Positions 10,621 to 19,613 are shown, counted from the stretch's first letter. The stretch is 64,000 nt of DNA from Lysobacterales bacterium (GCA_019634735.1 JAHCAT010000001.1:310001-374000); one strand, 5' to 3'. Program-made: numbers and translations. The notes: generated by a model not told the origin, from the sequence alone.

Positions 10621-11547
10621 ATGACCCACCAGACCGGCTATCCGATCGGCACCCCCGGCGTGCCCTGGACTGCGGCCGAGCGCGCCCGCTGGCTCGACCG
10701 GCAACGCCGGCAGCGCAGCTATGCGGACGAGGTCGAGCGCGAGATCGCAAGACTCGGCGACCGTTTCGCCATCGAATCCTACGGCGAGATCCAGCATGGC
10801 CCGGCCCGGCACGCGGTCCACGCCCTGCGCAGCCGCACCTGGCAACCCGGGCTGCCGGTGGCCCTGGTCACCGGCGGCGTGCATGGCTACGAGACCAGCG
10901 GCGTGCACGGCGCTCTGGCGTTCCTGCGCGAGCGCGCCGGAGAGTACGCCGGCCGCGCCAACCTTGTGGTGGCGCCCTGCGTCAGCCCCTGGGCGTACGA
11001 GCACATCCAGCGCTGGAATGCCGACGCCGAGGACCCGAACCGCTCCTTCCGGATCGGCACGGCGGTGCCGGAGGCGGCGGCCCTGCTGGCGCTGGCGACG
11101 CCGATGCAGGACCTGCTGCTGCACATCGACCTGCACGAAACCACCGACACGGACGAGAGCGAGTTCCGACCCGCCGTCGCGGCGCGCGACGGCAAGGCCT
11201 TCGAGCCAGGCAGCATTCCGGACGGCTTCTACACGGTGGGCGACAGCGCGAATCCGCAACTGGAGTTCCAGCGCGCGGTGATCGCCGCGGTGGCGCCGGT
11301 GACCCACATCGCCCCGCCCGACGACAAGGGCGAGATCATCGGCTCGCCGGTCGTGGCGCACGGCGTGATCCTCTACCCGTTCAAGACCCTGGGCCTGTGC
11401 GCGGGCCTGAGCGACGCCCCGTTCACCACCACCACCGAGGTGTACCCGGACAGTCCCAGGGCCACCCCCGCGCAATGCATCGCAGCCCAGGTCGCCGCCG
11501 TATGCGGGGCCCTGGACCACGCGCTGGCCTCGGTCGGCCGGGACTGA
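10621..11547 (+). CDS. M14-type zinc carboxypeptidase / aspartoacylase-like protein
   Basis: A 308-residue cytoplasmic protein. It contains the M14 zinc-site pattern: GGVHGYETSG (H-x-x-E, here His-Gly-Tyr-Glu) and, about 90 residues later, LLHIDLHETTDTD with the third histidine. EDPNRSFR between them matches the substrate-binding Asn-Arg region of the succinylglutamate desuccinylase/aspartoacylase branch. A late TTTEVYPDSP may carry the catalytic glutamate. The likely reaction is hydrolysis of an amide or peptide bond on a small acyl-amino acid; the substrate is not evident. The gene stands alone; the ATG follows a spacer without a clear ribosome site. Confidence 0.75.
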   Translation: MTHQTGYPIGTPGVPWTAAERARWLDRQRRQRSYADEVEREIARLGDRFAIESYGEIQHGPARHAVHALRSRTWQPGLPVALVTGGVHGYETSGVHGALAFLRERAGEYAGRANLVVAPCVSPWAYEHIQRWNADAEDPNRSFRIGTAVPEAAALLALATPMQDLLLHIDLHETTDTDESEFRPAVAARDGKAFEPGSIPDGFYTVGDSANPQLEFQRAVIAAVAPVTHIAPPDDKGEIIGSPVVAHGVILYPFKTLGLCAGLSDAPFTTTTEVYPDSPRATPAQCIAAQVAAVCGALDHALASVGRD

Positions 11548-11692
11548 CGGCCCCGCCCAGTCGGTACCGGCGTCTCGACGATGCGCCCCGTGTATGACGT
11601 GTCGGCGTGCTGACCGTGCGCGTTCGACAACCGGCAACGCGCGCGGCTGCGCGCGAATCACCCACGGTCGCTGGCGCTTCGAGCCCTTGCGG

Positions 11693-12010
11693 CTAGGACC
11701 ACCATCCCGGTGGGATGGAGATGCCGTAACCGGCCAGGATGCAGGCCACAAGGCCCACCCAGACCACCACCGCCAACAGCGCGAGCGCGCGACGCCTTCC
11801 TCGCGTCGCGACGGCAAAGGCGCACAGGGACAGCATGGCGACAGACGCCACGCCGACAACGGATGCATGCGCGCCGGCGGCCCAGCGTTCCACCGACCAA
11901 CCGATGATGGCCAGGCCGCCGAGCACAAGCGTGGCGGCGCCCAGCAGGAAGAGCCCGATGATCTCGGGCAGGCAGAGCCACCAGTATCGCTGATGTGCCG
12001 GGTCGCCCAT
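11693..12010 (-). CDS. small three-helix membrane protein, unknown
   Basis: A 105-residue protein with three predicted membrane helices (IIGLFLLGAATLVLGGLAIIG, VVGVASVAMLSLCAFAVAT and ALLAVVVWVGLVACILAGYG) and the N-terminal MGDPAHQRYWWLCLPEI. The start at ATG 12010 is chosen because AGGAG lies 11 bases upstream; an in-frame GTG at 12022 overlaps that site. No family recognised. It is divergent from the beta-helix exoprotein gene and convergent with the M14-like gene. Confidence 0.6.
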   Translation of the reverse strand: MGDPAHQRYWWLCLPEIIGLFLLGAATLVLGGLAIIGWSVERWAAGAHASVVGVASVAMLSLCAFAVATRGRRRALALLAVVVWVGLVACILAGYGISIPPGWWS

Positions 12011-12222
12011 GGGAGGACTCACTCCTGAGTCAGGCTGCGCCGCGAAGCTTTGCGGGCTTGCGATGATCCAAACTCCCGAGGAAACCCTGCGGTGCGCCGG
12101 GATCGTTTCTGCGTCGAGTCAGTATGCGGGCGAGGATCTCCAGCCGCAAACACGCCCCGACGCGCAGGCCGGAGCCGCGCCGCTGAATGACGCGGGTCGG
12201 GCGGTCCGGCTATGCTGACCGC

Positions 12223-13560
12223 ATGCCCGCTCCCGTGCTCGCAGCGCCGGTCGTGCACGACGTCCGGGGCGTCGTGCTGGCGATCGTCGCGATGCTGTGG
12301 GTTCCGGCCGGTCACGCGCGCTGGCCCGCGCAGGCGCCCGTCCTGCCGATGCCGGACCCGCAGCAGTACACCGTCGTCCACGTGGCGACCGCACAAGCGC
12401 TGGCCAATGCCTGCTGGAACCTGGCCAGCAACCGGGCCATCGTGATCGCGCCAGGCACCTACGACCTGGCGTCGGTGAGCTTCCCCAACGGCGTCGACGG
12501 AAGGCTGACCGTCGGCCGCTTCGGTGCGGCGCCGATCGACAATATCGTGATCCGGGGCGCGACCGACGATCCGCGCGATGTCGTCATCCGGGGCGCGGGA
12601 ATGCTCGATGCCCGGGTTCCCTACGGTTTCCAGGTGTTCACCGCCCGGCAGGTGACGATCGCCAACCTCAGCGTGTCGGGTGTGTTCTACCACGGCATCG
12701 GCATCGAGGGTCCGCAGGGTGCGCGCGACATCCATCTCTACAATCTGCGCGTGTTCGATGCCGGACAGCAGTTGATCAAGGGTTCCGGGGCAGGCGCGGA
12801 CGATGTGCTGGTCGAATACGTCGAGGCCTTCTATACCGAAGGTGCGGTCGCCCATCCGCATGCCAGCCCGCCCAACACCTGCTACACGAACGGCATCGAC
12901 ATCACCGGCGGCCACCGCTGGACCATCCGCGATTCGCTGATACGGGACATCCGTTGCCAGGACGGCAGTCTCGCCGGCCCGGCGATACTGGCCTGGCAGG
13001 GGTCGATGGACACCGTGGTGGACCGTAGCGTCATCCTCGACTCCTCGCGCGGCGTCGCGCTGGGCCTGATCGGCCCGGCCGACCACCTGCGCGGCATGGT
13101 GCGCAACTCCCTGGTGCGCTGGGACGTCGGCGCAAGCTATGCCGTAGACGTACCCCTGTACACCACCTCCCCCGACGCCAGACTGCTGCACAACACGGTG
13201 CTGACCCGCGGGCGCTACGGCAATGCCGTCGAGGTCCGCTACGCAGGCGCCACCGGGGTGGAGGTCCATGGCAACCTTGCCGATGCCGCGATCATGCCGC
13301 GCAACGGGGCGGTACCGGTGTTGGGGCACAACGTCACATCGGCCCAGACCTCCTGGTTCGTCGACGCCGCCGCGGGCGACCTGCGCCTGACCGCGCAGGC
13401 GACCCCGGCCCTGTCCCAGGTGGCGCGCCGCGCGGATGCCGAGCGGGACTTCGCCGGGACCATGCGCCGCTCGCCGCCAGCACTCACCGACCTGGGGGCG
13501 CTCGAGCGGCAGTCCGACACGATCTTCGCGTCAGGGTTCGAGTCGCTGCCGCCCCTTTGA
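12223..13560 (+). CDS. secreted beta-helix protein with DxIFxxGFE tail
   Basis: A 445-residue protein with a signal peptide (VVLAIVAMLWVPAGHA) and a body rich in short repeated hydrophobic strands such as IVIAPGTYDLASVSF, NIVIRGATDDPRDVVIRG and VTIANLSVSGVF. This is the pattern of a right-handed parallel beta-helix (pectate-lyase-like or polymorphic exoproteins). No catalytic residues can be assigned. It ends in DTIFASGFESLPPL; the D-x-I-F-x-x-G-F-E tail recurs, with variations, on two other secreted proteins here (ending at 53665 and 24679) and may be a sorting or anchoring signal. An alternative ATG at 12187 would add 12 residues ahead of the signal peptide. Confidence 0.7.
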   Translation: MPAPVLAAPVVHDVRGVVLAIVAMLWVPAGHARWPAQAPVLPMPDPQQYTVVHVATAQALANACWNLASNRAIVIAPGTYDLASVSFPNGVDGRLTVGRFGAAPIDNIVIRGATDDPRDVVIRGAGMLDARVPYGFQVFTARQVTIANLSVSGVFYHGIGIEGPQGARDIHLYNLRVFDAGQQLIKGSGAGADDVLVEYVEAFYTEGAVAHPHASPPNTCYTNGIDITGGHRWTIRDSLIRDIRCQDGSLAGPAILAWQGSMDTVVDRSVILDSSRGVALGLIGPADHLRGMVRNSLVRWDVGASYAVDVPLYTTSPDARLLHNTVLTRGRYGNAVEVRYAGATGVEVHGNLADAAIMPRNGAVPVLGHNVTSAQTSWFVDAAAGDLRLTAQATPALSQVARRADAERDFAGTMRRSPPALTDLGALERQSDTIFASGFESLPPL

Positions 13561-13668
13561 GGCCGGCCCGGCCCGGGAGCCCCGGAGCGTCGGGACTGGG
13601 GCAACCGATCTGCCCGTCAGGGCGCAGGAATCGTCGTCCTCGCTGAGCGTCGTCAGAAAACGGCCGCG

Positions 13669-13828
13669 CTAGCAGCTTGTTGAAAAACGACCTTCCTGGT
13701 CGTTTTTCAAGTCGCCCGTCCGGCGCATGTCCCGACGGGCTCCCGTCGAATCAACTGCTTACGCACTTGCTTCGCCGAGCGACCATCCATGACCGCCGCC
13801 AGCAGGCTGTTTTTCAACAGCCTGCTAG
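13669..13828. mobile_element. 160-bp MITE with CTAG ends
   Basis: The two ends form a 20-base terminal inverted repeat with two mismatches: CTAGCAGCTTGTTGAAAAAC at 13669-13688, and at 13809-13828 the complement of CTAGCAGGCTGTTGAAAAAC. Both ends carry CTAG, which may be a 4-base target duplication of the YTAR type used by IS5-group elements. Each end also forms its own hairpin (13680-13710, perfect 13-bp arms; 13801-13826, 10-bp arms). There is no open frame inside, so it is non-autonomous. The right end supplies the TAG stop codon of the adjoining leftward gene. Confidence 0.75.
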
Positions 13829-14808
13829 TCGATCGTCACGCGCAGCAGCTCCCACATCAGGCCGCCGGCCATCTCCTGCTGCACCAGCTCGCCCAGACGC
13901 TCGCCGCTGGCCCGGTCGGCCCGTGCCCGCGCAGCGGCGAGGGACTGCATGGCCGGCGTGTCGAAGGCCTCGGCAAGGATCGACAGCTCGGCGCGACTGA
14001 GTTCGCGGACCACGCGACGGACGGCGATCTGCTCCAGGTCGACCAGCCTGATCTCGGCTTCGTAGGCGTCCAGGATCCTCTGGTACTCCGGCGGCAGTCC
14101 GGTTTCATCCGCCGCGGCCTGAAAGGCTGTGCGCGCGCCTTCCAGGCCCAGCGCCTTGCGCTCCGCGAAGACCTGGGCATGCGCCGGATCGTGCAGGCGC
14201 AGCCAGCGCAGCGCAAGGCCGGCATGGCTGCCGGGCGCCGGCTCGCGGACCCGTGGCAACCTGGGCGGCGCGACATCGGCGGGTCGATCGAACACGGCAT
14301 CGATCGCGGCATCCAGATGGATGGCCTGGTCGACGGCCGCCTCGTTGATCACGACCTGACCCTTGCTGGCGTAGAGACGGCCGGCCTCGGTCTCGAGGAA
14401 CGCCGTCAGCGCATCGACCTGCCTGTCGTCCAGGTGGTCCTGCCAGGACGCGACCATCAGGGGCTGGATGCGATCCCAGTTGAAGGTCTGCTCGAAGCGG
14501 TCTGCCAGGTTCCGCAGGCGGATCAGGCGCTGTTCGCGCTGGCGCCGGTCCTTGGTGCGCTCGACGCGCCGCTGTGCCGCGGCCGTGCCCATGCGCGCCA
14601 TGCCCCGTGCCACCTGTTCACGGTAGCCCAGCGCTTCGATGAGTCCGGCGATTTTCGCTTCACGCGCGGCGTCGGGAGCGGCCTGGCCGTCTGCGGCCAG
14701 GACCTGGGGCGCGCCCGGCGCCGGGTCGCCGCCGGGGAGCTGTTCGGCCACCAGGGGGGCGGACAGCAGGCACAGGAAGCACAGCATCAGCGGTCGGCAG
14801 GTTTGCAC
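13825..14808 (-). CDS. secreted DUF2059-like protein
   Basis: A 327-residue protein that starts with GTG at 14808, seven bases after GGAGA, and has a signal peptide (LMLCFLCLLSAPLVA). The mature part is largely helical. The segment around LDDRQVDALTAFLETEAGRLYASKGQVV resembles the DUF2059 core, in which a helix precedes F-x-x-S/T-x-x-G-x-x-x; function of that family is unknown. Its stop codon TAG lies in the CTAG end of the MITE at 13669-13828, so the native C-terminus may have been longer and been cut or altered by insertion. A methionine seven codons downstream is a less likely start. Confidence 0.6.
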   Translation of the reverse strand: MQTCRPLMLCFLCLLSAPLVAEQLPGGDPAPGAPQVLAADGQAAPDAAREAKIAGLIEALGYREQVARGMARMGTAAAQRRVERTKDRRQREQRLIRLRNLADRFEQTFNWDRIQPLMVASWQDHLDDRQVDALTAFLETEAGRLYASKGQVVINEAAVDQAIHLDAAIDAVFDRPADVAPPRLPRVREPAPGSHAGLALRWLRLHDPAHAQVFAERKALGLEGARTAFQAAADETGLPPEYQRILDAYEAEIRLVDLEQIAVRRVVRELSRAELSILAEAFDTPAMQSLAAARARADRASGERLGELVQQEMAGGLMWELLRVTID

Positions 14809-14905
14809 AGGAAGTTCTCCGAAGACGGGCACAGGACAGGGTTGGACCAGCGCTGGGTGTGGGCTGGGCAGGTCAGGGGCGAACAGGACGCCGCAGGCGC
14901 AGCGT

Positions 14906-15943
14906 TCAAGGATCGAGCACTCCGCCTTTCCACCGACTGCCGCCGTTTTCCACCACCCAGGCATCGATCACCCGGAGACCCTCCTTGGCAGGACCCAGAT
15001 CGATCAGCTCCGGGGGGCGGTTCGGGTGGCGGAACAGCAGGTGGCCGTCGACCACGGCATGGAAGGGCGTGTCTGGCAGCCGGCGCAGCTCGGAAACGCC
15101 CTCGCGCAGCACCAGCAGATCGCCTTGGTGGGCGACCACCAGAAGGTGGCCGTCGGCCAGGCCCCAGTGGCCGTCGCCCTGCCAGGAGACCTGCAGGCTG
15201 AGCAGCCGGTCCTGCCTGCGAGCGGGAACGCGGTGCGCGAGGGAGCGCGGATCGACGCCGGACGATCGGGAGAGCAGGTGCAGGCGGCCGCCGGAGGCGA
15301 AAGCAAGGCCGATGCCGCCGCCCGACCAGAGCGGCCGGAAATCCGCCTCCAGGTCGAGCGGCACGGGCTCTCCTGCGACGTAGAGGCGGGCGCCATCGGT
15401 GGCCAGGACATCGCTGAAGCCAGGCAGCAGGGCCAGGCGATCGGCATCGACATCGGCCAGGCGGCGAAAGAACGGGCGCTCTTCCTGGAACTCGCCATAC
15501 AGCGCCTGCCGGTGGTCGGCGAGGTAGTGGCGGGGCAGGTAGCGGGTCCGGTCGGGATCCAGCCCGGGCACGGCATGGCCACCGACATGGACATGGCGAT
15601 GGTCCCGTGCAAACCCAGGCGCCAGCACCCGCCAAGTGCCTGGGTCGCCGGCCTCGACCTCGCGGCCCTGGAACCAGACCCGGTGGCGATCGACGGCATA
15701 GCCACCGGTCAGGGGCCTGAAGCTGGACGGGTCGGCGCCGGACATGCGCCGGCGGCCATGGGCCAGGCAGTTGCCGCCCCGGCACCAGTAGGGCTGCCCC
15801 CGCCAGTTCCGACGGTAGTCAGAATCGGGCTCACCGCCAGGTTGCGATCCGGCATCGGCCTGCAACCGGACCGGCGCAGACGCCACGACCGCCGTCAGCA
15901 GGGCGCACAGGAGCGTGATCGCGGCGGCAGGTCGGGCAGGCAT
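14906..15943 (-). CDS. secreted DKNYY-type repeat protein
   Basis: A 345-residue protein with a signal peptide (AAAITLLCALLTAVVASA). The mature part repeats short units of the kind YAVDRHRVWFQGREVEAGD, where a Tyr/Arg-x-Val/Tyr motif is followed by a polar turn; this is the layout of the DKNYY family (PF13644), probably a beta-propeller-like fold. It begins with a Cys-containing segment (GQPYWCRGGNCLAHG) that may form a disulfide. Function unknown. The gene precedes the DUF2059-like gene on the same strand, separated by 97 bases, so they may be co-transcribed. Start ATG 15943 is chosen for the signal peptide. Confidence 0.65.
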   Translation of the reverse strand: MPARPAAAITLLCALLTAVVASAPVRLQADAGSQPGGEPDSDYRRNWRGQPYWCRGGNCLAHGRRRMSGADPSSFRPLTGGYAVDRHRVWFQGREVEAGDPGTWRVLAPGFARDHRHVHVGGHAVPGLDPDRTRYLPRHYLADHRQALYGEFQEERPFFRRLADVDADRLALLPGFSDVLATDGARLYVAGEPVPLDLEADFRPLWSGGGIGLAFASGGRLHLLSRSSGVDPRSLAHRVPARRQDRLLSLQVSWQGDGHWGLADGHLLVVAHQGDLLVLREGVSELRRLPDTPFHAVVDGHLLFRHPNRPPELIDLGPAKEGLRVIDAWVVENGGSRWKGGVLDP

Positions 15944-16137
15944 GGGCGAAGCCGCGGTAGCTGTGTCGGTGAGGGAAGTCGGTCGTGTCGGGGCCGGCCG
16001 GAGGCGGCCCGTCGGCATTGCCTTGGGTACTGCGCAGGCAGCGCGGCGAATGCCTCATTGCGCTCGGAGCCGCTACCCGAGGACGACCGGGACCGGGCCG
16101 CCTCGTGCCGCGCCGGCGCCGGGCGCGGCATGCCGGC

Positions 16138-16620
16138 TCAGTCGCGGAAATTCTCGAACTGGAGCGGCAGCTCGAACTCGCCCGCCCGGAGCTGTGCGAT
16201 CGCTGCCTGGAGGTCGTCGCGCTTCTTGCCGGTGACGCGCAGCTTGTCGCCCTGGATCTGGGCCTCGACCTTCAGCTTCGCGGCCTTGATCGCCGCCACC
16301 AGCTTCTTGGCCTGGGCCGCCTCGATGCCCTGCTTCACGGTGACCTTCTGGCGGGCGCCGGCCAGGTTGACCTCGGGATCGGCGATGTCCAGGCAGCGGA
16401 TGTCGATCTTCCGGGCGATCAGCCGCGCCTTGAGGATGTCGTGCATCTGCTGGAGCTGGAATTCGCTGGGTGCCTGCAGGGTGATCAAGGGCTCGGCCAG
16501 CTCGAAGCGAGCCTCGGTGTCGCGGAAATCGAAGCGCGTGGCCAGCTCGCGATTGGCCTGGTCGACGGCATTGGTCAGCTCGTGCTTGTCGACCTGGGAG
16601 ACGATGTCGAAGGAGGGCAT
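16138..16620 (-). CDS. yajQ: YajQ family cyclic-di-GMP-binding protein
   Basis: A 160-residue cytoplasmic protein matching YajQ/UPF0234 over its full length: MPSFDIVSQVDKHELTNAVD at the start, ELATRFDFRDT, and QGDKLRVTGKKRDDLQ followed by the C-terminal ELPLQFENFRD. The family has two ferredoxin-like domains and binds nucleotides; in Xanthomonas the homologue binds cyclic di-GMP and acts with a transcription factor on virulence genes. It is therefore a likely effector for the diguanylate cyclase at 36982, though nothing here links them genetically. ATG 16620 follows the GGCAGGAG-like stretch only loosely. Upstream is the divergent membrane/secreted pair. Confidence 0.93.
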   Translation of the reverse strand: MPSFDIVSQVDKHELTNAVDQANRELATRFDFRDTEARFELAEPLITLQAPSEFQLQQMHDILKARLIARKIDIRCLDIADPEVNLAGARQKVTVKQGIEAAQAKKLVAAIKAAKLKVEAQIQGDKLRVTGKKRDDLQAAIAQLRAGEFELPLQFENFRD

Positions 16621-16798
16621 GGGCAGGAGACGGATCGGGAGCGGCCATTGTAATGCCGGTGGGACGCATCGTTCCGGCAGACGGCGCGTCGGTCGCCCGG
16701 TCCAGGCGTTCGGACCCGGCGACAAGCTCCAGTCGTGGCAAAAACCCGATCCGGTTGCCGTGACAAGGATAGGGACGCATCACGGATCGGTGGCGGGC

Positions 16799-17380
16799 AT
16801 GGGCATTCGGGGACATCGCATGCATCGGCACCCCCGGGCGAGATCGTCATCTACCGGACGACTTGCCGGGCAGGGCGTGCCCGGCCCGCGCAGGCGAGAG
16901 CCACCGCGGGCGGACAGCAGGCGGGCGGCTCAGCTGCTGACCGTTGCCGCCCTGGCGTTGCTGCTAGGCGCACTGCTGTATCGCGCATGCCGTCCCGAAC
17001 CGCCCTGGCTGCTGGGCTGGCTGGACGCGAGGTGGGCACCGGTGGCCTGCCCGGCGATGCTCGGCGGCTGGTGGCCGAGCGCCCTGCACGCGTTCGCATT
17101 CACGTGCCTGCTAGGCGTCGCGATGGGCGGGGGCCGCCGGGTCGCCCTGATCGCGGGCGCGTTCTGGGTGTCCGTGGCCCTGCTGGCGGAGCTGGCCTGC
17201 CTTGGCGGGGCGCTGTACGGCAGCCACGCGCTGTTCCCCGGTGGCCTGGGCTGCCAGGCCGATCCGCTGGACGTCCTGGCCGCGATCGCCGGTGCCGTGC
17301 TGGCGATCGTCCTGTTTCCGACCGGCGCGCCGGCGCCGGGATCCATCCAACCAACCCCAAGCGAGGAGTCGAATCCATGA
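16799..17380 (+). CDS. VanZ-like small membrane protein
   Basis: A protein of about 193 residues with a basic, Arg-rich N-terminus of roughly 45 residues followed by four predicted membrane helices (LLTVAALALLLGALLY, ALHAFAFTCLLGVAMG, VALIAGAFWVSVALLAELA and DVLAAIAGAVLAIVLF). The S-x-LHAFAF helix and the DPLDVLAAIAGA ending resemble VanZ-like proteins, but I cannot assign a function. The start is uncertain: ATG 16799, an in-frame GTG at 16790 and ATG 16820 are all possible. The stop overlaps the start of the next gene as ATGA, so the two are coupled. Confidence 0.55.
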   Translation: MGIRGHRMHRHPRARSSSTGRLAGQGVPGPRRREPPRADSRRAAQLLTVAALALLLGALLYRACRPEPPWLLGWLDARWAPVACPAMLGGWWPSALHAFAFTCLLGVAMGGGRRVALIAGAFWVSVALLAELACLGGALYGSHALFPGGLGCQADPLDVLAAIAGAVLAIVLFPTGAPAPGSIQPTPSEESNP

Positions 17381-17880
17381 AATCCATGCGCAGCAGGCCG
17401 CTGCTTGCCGCGGCGGTGATCCTTGCCGGTGTGGCGAGCATCGTCGGCACCTCCCGTCCGCCGGGAACCCGGGCCGAAACCACCGGGGAGATACTCGGCG
17501 TGTCGCTCAGTCCGCCCGTGCTCTGCCTGGATCGCCCCGGTCCGCCGCTGGCCGAGGTTTCCGTGAGCCTGCGCTCGTCCAACAACCAGTGCATCGACAT
17601 CAAGATCAACGGCGAACCGCTGGTGTCGCCGTTCGGATCCACCTTCGAGCCCTCGATCGCCGGACAGAACCGGTGCGGCACCGGCGACTGGCAGGAAAGC
17701 TACCGGTTCTCGCTGGCCAACCGGTTCGGCACGACCCTACCCGCCGAGGTGATCGCCGAGGCGACGCTGTTCTCAGGGGGGCTGTCGGTGACAGCGCAGC
17801 AACGCCAGTTCGACCAGCGCACGGCGCGCATGGAGACCCGGTTGAGCTGTCCGCCATCGCAACTCCTGCCCGGCGGCTGA
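17377..17880 (+). CDS. secreted protein of unknown function coupled to membrane gene
   Basis: A 167-residue protein with an N-terminal signal peptide (LLAAAVILAGVASIVGTS) and four cysteines in the mature part (LSPPVLCLDRPG, NQCIDIKI, NRCGTGDW and LSCPPSQ). The mature chain looks like a single beta-rich domain: FGSTFEPSIAG, SYRFSLANRFG and LSVTAQQRQFDQ. No family recognised. ATG 17377 is preceded by GAGGAG and overlaps the upstream stop codon, so its expression is tied to the VanZ-like membrane protein. It is convergent with aqpZ, 185 bases away. Confidence 0.6.
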   Translation: MKSMRSRPLLAAAVILAGVASIVGTSRPPGTRAETTGEILGVSLSPPVLCLDRPGPPLAEVSVSLRSSNNQCIDIKINGEPLVSPFGSTFEPSIAGQNRCGTGDWQESYRFSLANRFGTTLPAEVIAEATLFSGGLSVTAQQRQFDQRTARMETRLSCPPSQLLPGG

Positions 17881-18065
17881 CCCGGAAACCTGACAAGACC
17901 GCCACTGCGCGGCCTTCGCCACGCACCCTCAGCAAACACCCGGGCTGGGCGCTGGCGAATCAGCCTCCCGGCGCCTGGGCCCGGTCCCGGCGACCGGGCC
18001 ACGCGCCAGCGGGCCGTCCCTGGCCTGCAAGGTCCGACAGGCGGCCACCGCCGCCGGCCCCGGAA

Positions 18066-18803
18066 TCAGCCGTGACCGGTGATGGCCGGCCGGTCCTCCC
18101 GACCCAGCCAGGCGTAGATCAGGCCACCGGCCATGCCCCCCGCCAGGGGGGCGAGCCAGAACAGCCACAGTTGCGTCAGCGCCGGGCCGCCCGCCACCAG
18201 GGCGACCCCGGACGATCGCGCCGGGTTCACCGAGGTGTTGGTGATGGGAATGCTGATCAGATGGATGAGCGTCAGGGCGAGGCCGATGGCGATCGGCGCG
18301 AAGCCTGCGGGGGCCTTGTGGTGGGTTGCGCCCATGATCACCACCACGAACATCGCAGTGAGCACGACTTCGGCGAGCAGCGCGGCGGTCAGGCTATAGC
18401 CGCCTGGCGACATCGCCGCGTAGCCGTTGCTGGCGAAGTTGCCGGCTGCGGCCGGATCGTGCGAGAAGGCGGGCGAGCCGCCGGCGATCTGCCAGAGGAG
18501 CAGCCCGGCGGCGACGCCGCCCAGCGTCTGGGCCAGCACGTAGGGCAGCAGGTCGCGAATCGGGAAGCGTCCGCCGGCCCACAGTCCGAGGCTGACCGCA
18601 GGATTGAAGTGGGCGCCGGAGACATGCCCGAACGCATAGGCGCCGGTCAGCACGGTCAGACCGAACGCCAGCGAGACGCCCAGCAACCCGATACCGAGCG
18701 GGTTCCCCGCGCCGCCGAAGTTCGCCGCGAGCACGGCGGCACCGCAACCACCCAGGACCAGCCAGAACGTGCCGAGAAACTCGGCGAACAGTCGTTTGCT
18801 CAT
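18066..18803 (-). CDS. aqpZ: aquaporin Z
   Basis: A 245-residue inner-membrane channel for water. It has six membrane helices and the two half-helix motifs HFNPAVS and SVNPARS. The selectivity-filter residues of AqpZ are recognisable: Phe in LAFGLTVL, His in [11 protein letters not shown], and Thr and Arg in [10 protein letters not shown], so it should be a strict water channel rather than a glycerol facilitator. Length and sequence agree with the family. GGAGGA precedes ATG 18803. It lies next to the YkgJ-like gene on the same strand with 126 bases between, so separate transcription is likely. Confidence 0.95.
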   Translation of the reverse strand: MSKRLFAEFLGTFWLVLGGCGAAVLAANFGGAGNPLGIGLLGVSLAFGLTVLTGAYAFGHVSGAHFNPAVSLGLWAGGRFPIRDLLPYVLAQTLGGVAAGLLLWQIAGGSPAFSHDPAAAGNFASNGYAAMSPGGYSLTAALLAEVVLTAMFVVVIMGATHHKAPAGFAPIAIGLALTLIHLISIPITNTSVNPARSSGVALVAGGPALTQLWLFWLAPLAGGMAGGLIYAWLGREDRPAITGHG

Positions 18804-18929
18804 GATGTCCTCCCTCGCACTGGAAATCGCGCGTGGCCCAGCATACGCCAACGCACCTCGAAGGCCAGGACCCGGTCGGGGCCGGCCCCGCCCCGGCGCA
18901 TGCGGGTGGCCGCCGATGGCGACAGAAGG

Positions 18930-19613
18930 CTAAAGCCGCAGTGCGGTCCGGAAGGCCGTCTCGCCGGCGGCGAAGCGCGCATCGACGCCTGGATCGCCGA
19001 GGGCTTCCGCAAGAGCGGTGACCAGTTCGTAGTGATCGGTGTCGGTGCCGGCCGTCTCTCCGGCCTCGCGCAGACCCTGCTGGACACCGGCGTGGACGCG
19101 GGCCACCGCGACGCTGCGGGGATGGCCGAGGGTGGCATCTTCGGGCTGCTGGAACGACGCCAGGCAGGCGGCGTAGTCCAGCGAATGGTAGGCGCGGCAG
19201 TTGAACGGACGCGCCGCGTACATGCTGCAGGCGCCGTCCGCCGCCAGCAGCGGGCAGGGCAGGTTGGTGGCGAACAGGCGTCCGGTGGGCAGCGCATGCA
19301 GTTGCGCCGCGCTGTCTGCAATCCGCTCCCGCAATGCCACGAAGCCCGCCTCGTCGAGCTGGCTTCGGATATAGGCGGCAAGCGCGAGCACCTCGACGGC
19401 GGTGACCGCAACCCGCAGGTGGCAGCACAGCGCGCACCCGCGCCGGCACGCCAGTTGGCCGCGCACCGCCGACGGCAGCCGGGCAAGCTGTCCATCCAGC
19501 ACGCGCAGGGCGCCCCGTCGGGCGCGTTCCAGATCGCCGGCCGCCGGTCGTGCCGGGGCCATCGCCCGCGTCGCCTGGCGGGCCTGCTCCCGAAGTTTCT
19601 CCGTCTCGTCCAT
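18930..19613 (-). CDS. YkgJ-family cysteine-cluster protein
   Basis: A 227-residue soluble protein. It contains the CxxxCxxCC cluster LACRRGCALCCHLRV and a second group CPLLAADGACSMYAARPFNC followed by YAACLASF, the arrangement of the YkgJ/UPF0153 family (PF03692), which is thought to bind zinc or an Fe-S cluster. Its substrate and partner are not known. The N-terminal 60 residues are helical and Arg/Ala rich. It is divergent from the CPA2 antiporter, sharing a 307-base spacer with repeated 8-base motifs. Confidence 0.85.
   Translation of the reverse strand: MDETEKLREQARQATRAMAPARPAAGDLERARRGALRVLDGQLARLPSAVRGQLACRRGCALCCHLRVAVTAVEVLALAAYIRSQLDEAGFVALRERIADSAAQLHALPTGRLFATNLPCPLLAADGACSMYAARPFNCRAYHSLDYAACLASFQQPEDATLGHPRSVAVARVHAGVQQGLREAGETAGTDTDHYELVTALAEALGDPGVDARFAAGETAFRTALRL

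Noticed and set aside
9730-11547. Extended reading of the M14-like gene beginning inside the preceding gene
   Set aside because: The extra 297 codons have no family match and overlap another gene out of frame; ATG 10621 begins the conserved part.
13680-13710. Perfect 13-bp hairpin taken at first as a terminator of the beta-helix gene
   Set aside because: It is part of the terminal inverted repeat of the MITE, and no T tract follows that would mark a terminator.
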